From positions 1-7,494 of the forward strand of contig JAOZST010000187.1 of the NCBI GenBank assembly GCA_029939535.1: a DNA stretch of 7,494 bases, read 5' to 3'. The notes beneath the pieces were generated by a model. That model made no database searches and had not been told where the DNA came from. It worked only from the letters and a program-made list of their open reading frames with translations. This DNA is from NBML01 sp029939535 (lineage in GTDB: Bacteria; Desulfobacterota; Desulfobacteria; Desulfobacterales; Desulfobacteraceae). The translations under genes and the position numbers were made by a program. This document shows, in pieces, positions 1 to 4,327 of the stretch. Numbering within the stretch: the first letter of the stretch is position 1; each line of letters starts with the position of its first letter.

Positions 1-483
1 TGCGGCTCGGTAGATAATTTGATGATAATCGGTGTCATATTGAGATAATATTTTTCGAGAGTCGGGATGATCGCTTTCCATTCCTTTTGCTTTTTCTAAA
101 ATTTGACTTAACTGATCAATTTCTTCGGAACTGATATTTTGAGATGCTAACTCTGCGCAAAGGCCTTCCAGAGCTTTTCGAATCTGAACCACTTCTTTAA
201 GTGTTTGGATATCCAATGTAACAACCCGTGTACCAAATTGGGGGATAATTTCAATGAGCCCGTCACGTTGAAGCTCTTGATATATCTCTCTTAATGGTGT
301 CTTGCCAATTCCGTAACGGTCGATCAAATTCTGCTCAACCAACCGCTGCCCAGCCTGAATTTGATTGGTTATAATTTTATGGCGTAAACTTTCATAAACT
401 TCTATCTTTAAATCTGCCTTAGTACGCTTGGGCAGTGATTGAAATTTTCCTTTAATTTCTTTATTTTTTTGTTTTTTTCCCAT
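1..483 (-). CDS. GntR-family transcriptional regulator, FadR/FCD subfamily (partial, C-terminus beyond window)
   Basis: The reverse strand is open from the ATG at 481-483 to the left edge, giving 161 residues without a stop; the rest lies outside the window. Residues ~26-88 read as a GntR winged helix-turn-helix: VYESLRHKII, AGQRLVEQNL, then IGKTPLREIYQELQRDGLIE and a wing ending FGTRVV. From ~94 an FCD ligand-binding domain starts (LKEVVQIRKALEGLCAELA), including D150-x3-H154, the first part of the usual FCD metal/carboxylate site. Proteins of this family are cytoplasmic dimers that usually repress genes until a small carboxylic acid binds. An in-frame TGA lies four codons upstream, so this ATG is the first possible ATG start. 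The ribosome site is weak (GAG about 5 bases upstream), and the N-terminus is unusually lysine-rich (KKQKNKEIKGK). The regulated genes cannot be named from this window. Family assignment is confident; ligand unknown. Confidence 0.9.
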   Translation of the reverse strand, partial: MGKKQKNKEIKGKFQSLPKRTKADLKIEVYESLRHKIITNQIQAGQRLVEQNLIDRYGIGKTPLREIYQELQRDGLIEIIPQFGTRVVTLDIQTLKEVVQIRKALEGLCAELASQNISSEEIDQLSQILEKAKGMESDHPDSRKILSQYDTDYHQIIYRAA

Positions 484-501
484 AGTTGCTCATTAAAATT
501 G

Positions 502-529
502 ATTGCCAGATTTAAATAATTTAGACAAT
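502..529. promoter_or_regulatory. imperfect dyad, possible operator of the GntR regulator
   Basis: Seen directly: ATTG at 502-505 is mirrored by CAAT at 526-529, and 18 of the 28 positions match their reverse complement. The inner TAAATAATTTA (513-523) is a perfect palindrome with 5-bp arms. It lies between the regulator's start codon and its promoter-like boxes, where an autoregulatory operator would be expected. The region is very AT-rich, so chance symmetry is quite possible. Confidence 0.25.
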
Positions 530-558
530 TATTAGGATAAAAAATTATTTTTTGTCAA
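528..558 (-). promoter_or_regulatory. sigma70-like promoter of the GntR gene
   Basis: On the reverse strand a perfect TTGACA (-35) occupies 558-553. The best -10 is AATAAT (533-528, 5 of 6 to TATAAT) with a slightly long 19-bp spacer; TAATAA with 18 bp is the alternative. It sits about 45 bases upstream of the ATG at 483 and points toward the regulator. The exact -35 match supports it; the spacer is not ideal. Confidence 0.4.
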
Positions 559-758
559 GAAAAATATGGCGACTTCAGAGGCAATGTAGAAGTAAAATAG
601 AAGCTCGAGCCTGTCATTTTTATAAATGGTTTAATGATTTTCGTGAATTTTCTTTACAGATTCCCTTGACCCCTGCCTGGAATTGGAATAATCCATGTGA
701 ATACAATCCATTACAAATAGGAAAATACCGCAAATGAAATACCATCCATGGCAGGGAC
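559..758. other. intergenic stretch with no supported gene
   Basis: Together with the regulatory stretch 484-558 this makes a ~275-base gap between the GntR gene and the amine-oxidase fragment. A 61-codon frame with a TTG start at 552 ends at a TGA (735-737). It has no ribosome site and resembles no family I know. It shares the reading frame of the downstream fragment, but I see no recognisable amine-oxidase residues in any of the three forward frames here. It is probably eroded sequence left from loss of the upstream gene body. Confidence 0.4.
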
Positions 759-1034
759 ATGATTTCTGACCAGGTAGAAGAAATCAAAACATATTTCTGG
801 GAACACCAAAAGGGATATCATGGTGCTTTTAAACTCAACTATCCAGGCCAGTATGAAGACCAGCAGGCATTATTCCAACAGCCAAGGCCAAAATCCATAG
901 AAACCCATAATGGCGTATTTTTAAGCGGTGAATCCACATCCTGGGCCGGAGGATGGATTGAAGGTACACTCCACAGCGGACTTGATGCTGCCCTGGCCGT
1001 AATCCAGAAACTTTGCATACATCCCGGTGCTTAA
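759..1034 (+). pseudogene. C-terminal remnant of a flavin-containing amine oxidase
   Basis: The 91-residue frame carries the C-terminal FAD-contacting signature of the amine-oxidase superfamily: residues 52-78 include GVFLSGESTSWAGGW followed by IEGTLHSGLDAA, matching the family pattern of GE plus a GGW-x-G-x3-SG helix cap. Upstream, AFKLNYPGQYEDQQALF fits the strand and loop before that motif. Full-length members are about 430-550 residues and start with a GxGxxG Rossmann motif; none of that is present, so it cannot form a working FAD enzyme. The ATG has only AGGG two bases before it, too close for good initiation, and the frame is open upstream only to a TGA at 735-737. I read it as the 3' end of a gene whose first four fifths were deleted, not as a small functional protein. 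Family call is fairly confident; substrate cannot be given. Confidence 0.7.
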
Positions 1035-1060
1035 ATCTCACCCCCAGGATTACCACTACC

Positions 1061-1114
1061 ATGCAGGATAAATATCAACCCAAAGATATAAAGGAAAAAA
1101 CAGAATGGATCTGA
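1061..1114 (+). CDS. possible 17-codon leader ORF overlapping the next gene's start
   Basis: An ATG at 1061 opens MQDKYQPKDIKEKTEWI and stops at TGA 1112-1114, overlapping the ATG of the DUF6125-like gene at 1105. AGGA at 1046-1049 is an acceptable though distant ribosome site (11 bases). The first dozen residues resemble the N-terminus of leucyl-tRNA synthetases (the KYxPKDIExKW pattern), but the likeness ends there. It may be a translational-coupling leader, a scrap of a leuS 5' end, or chance. Low confidence that it is translated. Confidence 0.2.
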   Translation: MQDKYQPKDIKEKTEWI

Positions 1115-1617
1115 AAATTTTTGAAACCATGAATAAAAAAGAACTCCAGACCTATATTGAATTTCTTTTATGGAATTATAGAGTCATGGATGCCTTCTGG
1201 TTTATCAGAATCTCGGAAAACTTTGATCAGGCCACGGCAGAAAAAATCAATGAAGAGGTCTGGGACCGGGTGGCAGGCTTTGCTGCCAAAGATCTTATGA
1301 AAAAATTTCCAGCCCCTGAAAAGGGACTCAAGGGCTTTGTCCATGCCTTAAAACGATTCCCCTGGTGCATCCTGGTGGGCTATGACATCCTGGAAACCCC
1401 CGATGAAGTGATCATTACCGTGCCCTCCTGCCCTGCCCAGGAAGCCCGCCTCAAGAGAGGTCAGGAAGAATATGTCTGCAAACACATGCACATGAAAGAG
1501 TTTGAAAGTTTTGCCAGAGTCATCGATGACCGCATCCATGTGGAATGCGTGTTTGCTCCACCAGATCCCCATCCCAATGACATGTTCTGCAAATGGCGGT
1601 TCACCCTGATCAAATAA
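1105..1617 (+). CDS. DUF6125-like / ATC-hydrolase-like cysteine-rich protein
   Basis: The 170-residue soluble protein has no signal peptide or membrane segment. The start is well supported: AAGGA at 1091-1095 lies nine bases before the ATG. The N-terminal half is helical (ELQTYIEFLLWNYRVMDAFWF, EEVWDRVAGFAAKDLMKKF), like the DUF6125 family pattern of a short helix pair, a WF motif and an AAKDL helix. The C-terminal half carries the likely functional residues: PSCPAQEARLKRG (C109), EEYVCKHMH (C125), FESFARVIDDRIHVECVF (C148), PPDPHP and FCKWRFTL (C162). Four spaced cysteines with nearby histidines suggest a metal site or a thiol active site; related sequences are grouped with L-2-amino-thiazoline-4-carboxylate hydrolase-like proteins, but that activity is not shown here. 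It is convergent with the acyl-CoA ligase, with a repeat between them. No specific reaction can be assigned. Family name is from memory and could be wrong. Confidence 0.65.
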   Translation: MDLKIFETMNKKELQTYIEFLLWNYRVMDAFWFIRISENFDQATAEKINEEVWDRVAGFAAKDLMKKFPAPEKGLKGFVHALKRFPWCILVGYDILETPDEVIITVPSCPAQEARLKRGQEEYVCKHMHMKEFESFARVIDDRIHVECVFAPPDPHPNDMFCKWRFTLIK

Positions 1618-1619
1618 AG

Positions 1620-1661
1620 ATGGTCAAAGAAAAATGACCAAAGAAAAATGACCAAAGAATA
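1620..1661. repeat. three tandem 14-bp repeats with internal dyad, possible bidirectional terminator
   Basis: Seen directly: three head-to-tail 14-mers, ATGGTCAAAGAAAA (1620-1633), ATGACCAAAGAAAA (1634-1647) and ATGACCAAAGAATA (1648-1661). The first copy differs by GGT versus GAC..., so TGGTCA (1621-1626) can pair with TGACCA at 1635-1640 or 1649-1654 to form a 6-bp stem. The array fills the space between the convergent DUF6125-like gene (stop at 1617) and the ligase (stop at 1669-1671). A weak shared terminator is plausible, but the stem is short and there is no strong T run. Confidence 0.7.
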
Positions 1662-1668
1662 AACAGGA

Positions 1669-3198
1669 TCACTCCAGTTTGCTTTTCTGAACCTTCCCCA
1701 GGGAAGTACGGGGAAACTGGGACCTGAAACTGACTTTTTTAGGCCATTTATATTTTGCAAGCCTGCCCTTGCACATGGCAATCACATCTTCGTCATTTAA
1801 GGAGGAACCAGGGATTTGAATCACAAAGGCATGACCAGATTCACCCCAGGTCTTATCAGGCATTCCCTTTACAGCCACTTCCTCGATTTCAGGATGAAGC
1901 TTGAGAACTTTTTCCACTTCAGCAGGGTAGACATTCTCCCCCCCGGAAATATACATGTCCCCTGCCCTTCCAGCCAGATAGAAAAAACCGTCCTCATCCA
2001 TCCTTGCCAGGTCTCCCGTGTGCAGATAACCATTCTTAATGGTATCTTCTGTTTTTACAGGATCCTGCCAATACTCTTTCATCATTATTGAACCCCGGAC
2101 AACTATCTCGCCTATTTCTCCGGGCCTGGCCTTTTTCCCTTGATCATCCAGGATTGAGACTTCAGCATGGAAAACCGGCCTACCAACAGTTCCAGGTTTT
2201 TTCAGGGGGTCTTTTTCAGAAGCCCATAACAGGATGGAAGTTTCTGTCTGCCCCATGACCTGGCGGAAGGCCAGGCCGGCATCATCACATTTTTTGATTA
2301 AATCTTCTGTCAATTTTTCCCCACCACCGGCACAGACCCTGAGTGAAGAGATATCCCCTCTTTTTTCAGGAGCAACCTTTAATAATTCCCTGTAAACCGT
2401 GGGAACTCCGAGGAATTTTGTGATTTGAAATTTTTCAATATCCTTGTAAACCTGTAATGGTTCAAATTTACGGTGGAGCACAATGGTGGCCCCCTTATAA
2501 AAAATAGGGGCAGCCTGGATAAAAAGGCCCCCTGAGTGAAACAGGGGTAAAAAAATCATCATGACATCACTGGGATGAAGCTTAAAAAATATATCTGCAT
2601 TCAAGCAGTTGAAAAAGGTTTTTCTATGGGAAAGCACCGCCCCCTTAGGTTTGCCCGTGGTGCCGGAAGTATACATTATAACCTGGGGTTCTTCAGGGTC
2701 TGCAGGCCCCAGGCTTCTTGTCAAAAACGCCCGCTTCCCGTCAAACCGTCTACTTGCCTGGCCAAAGTCAAAGGTACGTCCATTGGGCCTGATTTTTCCC
2801 ACCACAGCCACCATCATGGGCGGCAGATAGCTTTCCAAGACCAGGGCATTGACCACGGCGAAAAAATCTTCCCCATGGACAAAAAGCCGGGGCCTGCAAT
2901 TTTTAATAAAATAGTCCAGTTCTTTGGATGTAATGCGAAAATTAATGGGGACAAAAATAGCCCCAAGCCTGGAGCATGCCAGAAACAGATCCAGAAATTC
3001 CGGGCAATTGTTGAGCATCACCGCCACCCGGTCTCCCTTTTCAATGCCAATGGACTGAAGCCAGCAGCTTGTCCGGTCTGCACGCCTGCAAAGGTCTCCA
3101 TAGGAAATGGTTTTCCCTTCAAACAAAAGGGCAGGCTTATCCGGTGTCAGTTCAGCCCAGCGCTGGACCCACCAGGCAATATTCATGGATTTAATCAT
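1669..3198 (-). CDS. acyl-CoA synthetase (class I adenylate-forming ligase, FadD-like)
   Basis: The 509-residue protein is full length for the family and converts a carboxylic acid, ATP and CoA to acyl-CoA, AMP and PPi in the cytoplasm. Motifs appear in the expected order: the ATP P-loop YTSGTTGKPKG (176-186), FLPLFHSGG (216-224), GVPTVYREL (264-272), the adenine-binding GQTET (316-320), YLHTGD (391-396), the hinge and CoA region GRAGDMYISGGENVYP (410-425) and the C-terminal PRTSLGK with presumed catalytic K502. The usual lysine of the GRxKD hinge motif is glycine (G413), a substitution I believe occurs in some fatty-acid ligases. GGAGG at 3203-3207 lies four bases from the ATG, favouring it over the second ATG at codon 5. 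It is divergent from the decayed efflux operon, with a promoter and a 9-bp inverted repeat upstream. Substrate cannot be deduced; medium- or long-chain fatty acids or aromatic acids are possible. Confidence 0.93.
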   Translation of the reverse strand: MIKSMNIAWWVQRWAELTPDKPALLFEGKTISYGDLCRRADRTSCWLQSIGIEKGDRVAVMLNNCPEFLDLFLACSRLGAIFVPINFRITSKELDYFIKNCRPRLFVHGEDFFAVVNALVLESYLPPMMVAVVGKIRPNGRTFDFGQASRRFDGKRAFLTRSLGPADPEEPQVIMYTSGTTGKPKGAVLSHRKTFFNCLNADIFFKLHPSDVMMIFLPLFHSGGLFIQAAPIFYKGATIVLHRKFEPLQVYKDIEKFQITKFLGVPTVYRELLKVAPEKRGDISSLRVCAGGGEKLTEDLIKKCDDAGLAFRQVMGQTETSILLWASEKDPLKKPGTVGRPVFHAEVSILDDQGKKARPGEIGEIVVRGSIMMKEYWQDPVKTEDTIKNGYLHTGDLARMDEDGFFYLAGRAGDMYISGGENVYPAEVEKVLKLHPEIEEVAVKGMPDKTWGESGHAFVIQIPGSSLNDEDVIAMCKGRLAKYKWPKKVSFRSQFPRTSLGKVQKSKLE

Positions 3199-3220
3199 TT
3201 GTCCTCCAGAAAGACGAAAC

Positions 3221-3262
3221 TTTGGTCAAGTTTTTTTTTGCTTTATCCTTTTATTGACCAAA
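3221..3262. promoter_or_regulatory. perfect 9-bp inverted repeat in the acyl-CoA ligase upstream region
   Basis: TTTGGTCAA (3221-3229) is the exact reverse complement of TTGACCAAA (3254-3262), with 24 bases between, including a T9 run (3231-3239). One arm overlaps the -10/spacer of the candidate ligase promoter and the other falls just after the expected transcription start. That arrangement suits two half-sites for a repressor, or a hairpin in the 5' leader. TGGTC is also the half-site core of E. coli FadR operators, which makes a fatty-acid-responsive regulator an attractive but unproven reading. Confidence 0.45.
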
Positions 3263-3278
3263 TCCCGATAAATTTCAA
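3250..3278 (-). promoter_or_regulatory. sigma70-like promoter of the acyl-CoA ligase
   Basis: On the reverse strand TTGAAA (3278-3273, 5 of 6 to TTGACA) is followed by exactly 17 bases and AATAAA (3255-3250, 4 of 6 to TATAAT). Transcription would begin near 3243, giving a leader of about 45 bases before the ATG at 3198. Spacing is ideal but the -10 box is only fair. Confidence 0.35.
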
Positions 3279-3280
3279 CC

Positions 3281-3308
3281 TTGACTTTTATATCAAAAAA
3301 AAAATAGT
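3281..3308 (+). promoter_or_regulatory. possible sigma70-like promoter of the decayed efflux operon
   Basis: TTGACT (3281-3286, 5 of 6) is followed by 16 bases and AATAGT (3303-3308, 4 of 6). The spacer contains an A10 run (3295-3304 overlaps its end). It stands back to back with the ligase promoter and about 105 bases before the membrane-fusion protein ATG. Match quality is modest. Confidence 0.25.
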
Positions 3309-3415
3309 TGCCCTAAACAATGAATGCCTTTTGTTTCTGGGCAATGGGAGCAAGCAGAACCCCGGACAAAAGCCTATTTAAATATTACGAACAATGATGA
3401 GGCTTGACCTATAAA

Positions 3416-3702
3416 ATGAAATCCAGTATTCGTATTCTTCAAGCCCTGGCGTTTCTCTCCATTCTAACTGGTTCAATGGTTCTTGCCCAGGGCCAGCCCC
3501 CGGCCAGGGTGGTCATCTCAAAAATTGTTTTCCAAAAACTTGCCCAAAACCGCTCTTTTATCGGAACACTCTATTATGAACGGATCAGCCATGTTTCCTC
3601 GGAAGTTTCAGGCCTGGTAACCAAAATAGACGTTAGAGATAGCGCCTTCGACCGGACCAGCCCGTTGTCATTGTAGAAAAAAATCAGGCTGATAAAAACT
3701 AA
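3416..3702 (+). pseudogene. RND efflux membrane-fusion (periplasmic adaptor) protein, internally deleted and frameshifted
   Basis: The reading frame starts at ATG 3416 (a TTG at 3404 is also open; GAGG at 3399-3402 fits neither well). It gives a signal peptide (MKSSIRILQALAFLSILTGS, cleavage near VLA-Q), then the start of an HlyD/AcrA-type adaptor: GTLYYERISHVSSEVSGLV followed by TKIDVRD, the first half of the lipoyl domain. After ~75 residues it becomes SAFDRTSPLSL and stops at 3676. In the other frame (3643-3702) the DNA reads RLRPDQPVVIVEKNQADKN and stops two bases before the permease ATG, which is what the C-terminus of such an adaptor looks like. The best reading is that ~250 or more codons from the middle have been deleted, joining the two ends out of frame. 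An intact adaptor is about 350-400 residues. The product cannot bridge the inner-membrane pump to an outer-membrane channel. Confidence 0.75.
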
Positions 3703-3703
3703 G

Positions 3704-4261
3704 ATGAATATTATACGTTTTTTTATCCACAAACCCGTAACTGTGGCAGTGGGTGTAATCATGACTGTCCTGTTCGGCCTGATCGGGTTTCAAAAGCTTC
3801 CGGTCCAGTTGACACCGGATGTTGAAACTCCGTTGATCACTGTAAATACGGCCTGGTATGGTGCCACCCCCTATGAAATAGAAAAAGAGATCATTGAAAG
3901 GCAGGGAAAAGTTTTAAAAGGCCTCCAGGGACTAACGGAGATGGAGAGTTCCAGTTTCAACGGACTGGGTACCATTACCCGTGCCCGTGAACTCATACCC
4001 CTTTTTAACCGGGTAATCCGTTCAATCCCCGGGGTGTTTGGTGTCAGCATCCAGGCCGGGATTTTTGAGTCTGGTATTGGAAAAGGCAGAACCGTGGATG
4101 TCAATATTTCCGGCGATAAAATGGATGATATTATCCAGGCCGCCTATGCACTGTTCGGAACAATTTCTTCAAAAATGGTAAATACCCAGGTGCGGCCAAT
4201 ACCCTCCCTGCTGGTTTTTATCATTGGTTTTGAAACAGATAAATCCCTGAAAACCCAATAA
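3704..4261 (+). pseudogene. RND (HAE1/AcrB-type) efflux permease, internally deleted remnant
   Basis: The 185-residue frame begins as a typical RND permease: MNIIRFFIHKPVTVAVGVIM with transmembrane helix 1 at ~10-30, then LPVQLTPDVETPLITVNTAW, YGATPYEIEKEIIE and LKGLQGLTEMESSSFNGLGTIT (~92). It then jumps to TRARELIPLFNRVIRSIPGVFGV and GIGKGRTVDVNISGD, followed by a helix and TQVRPIPSL (~93-169), which belongs to the second periplasmic half, several hundred residues later in intact pumps. The last part, LVFIIGFETDKSLKTQ, looks like a final membrane-edge plus cytoplasmic tail. Intact members are ~1000-1050 residues with 12 membrane helices; the conserved charged residues of helix 4 are gone. 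The two joins are in frame, so it remains an open frame, but it cannot transport. It starts two bases after the adaptor's out-of-frame stop, as in a coupled operon. Confidence 0.8.
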
Positions 4262-4327
4262 GACCTCTTGACGGCTTAGTGTGCCAGGCTTTAAATGAAT
4301 AAAATCAAACCAAAGTCGTCTTTCTGA

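Noticed and set aside
552..737. 61-codon plus-strand frame with TTG start
   Set aside because: No ribosome site, no recognisable motif and AT-driven composition; more likely intergenic relic.
1620..1661. Tandem repeats as a possible CRISPR array
   Set aside because: The 14-bp units are head to tail with no spacers, and no cas gene is nearby.
1461..1781. 106-codon minus-strand frame across the DUF6125-like gene end and the ligase end
   Set aside because: It is antisense to one supported gene and out of frame with the other, and crosses the tandem repeat; no motif or start signal.
2575..3381. Long plus-strand open frame of 268 codons
   Set aside because: It lies antisense to the well-supported acyl-CoA ligase, has no ribosome site, no family-like motif and low-complexity, basic composition typical of a shadow frame.
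3416..4261. Small functional membrane proteins instead of pseudogenes
   Set aside because: Both frames match only pieces of much larger proteins, and the adaptor's own C-terminus is present out of frame, which indicates deletion.
4262..4327. Possible terminator between the permease remnant and topB
   Set aside because: Only short, imperfect GGC/GCC pairing is visible and there is no T run after it; not strong enough to call.
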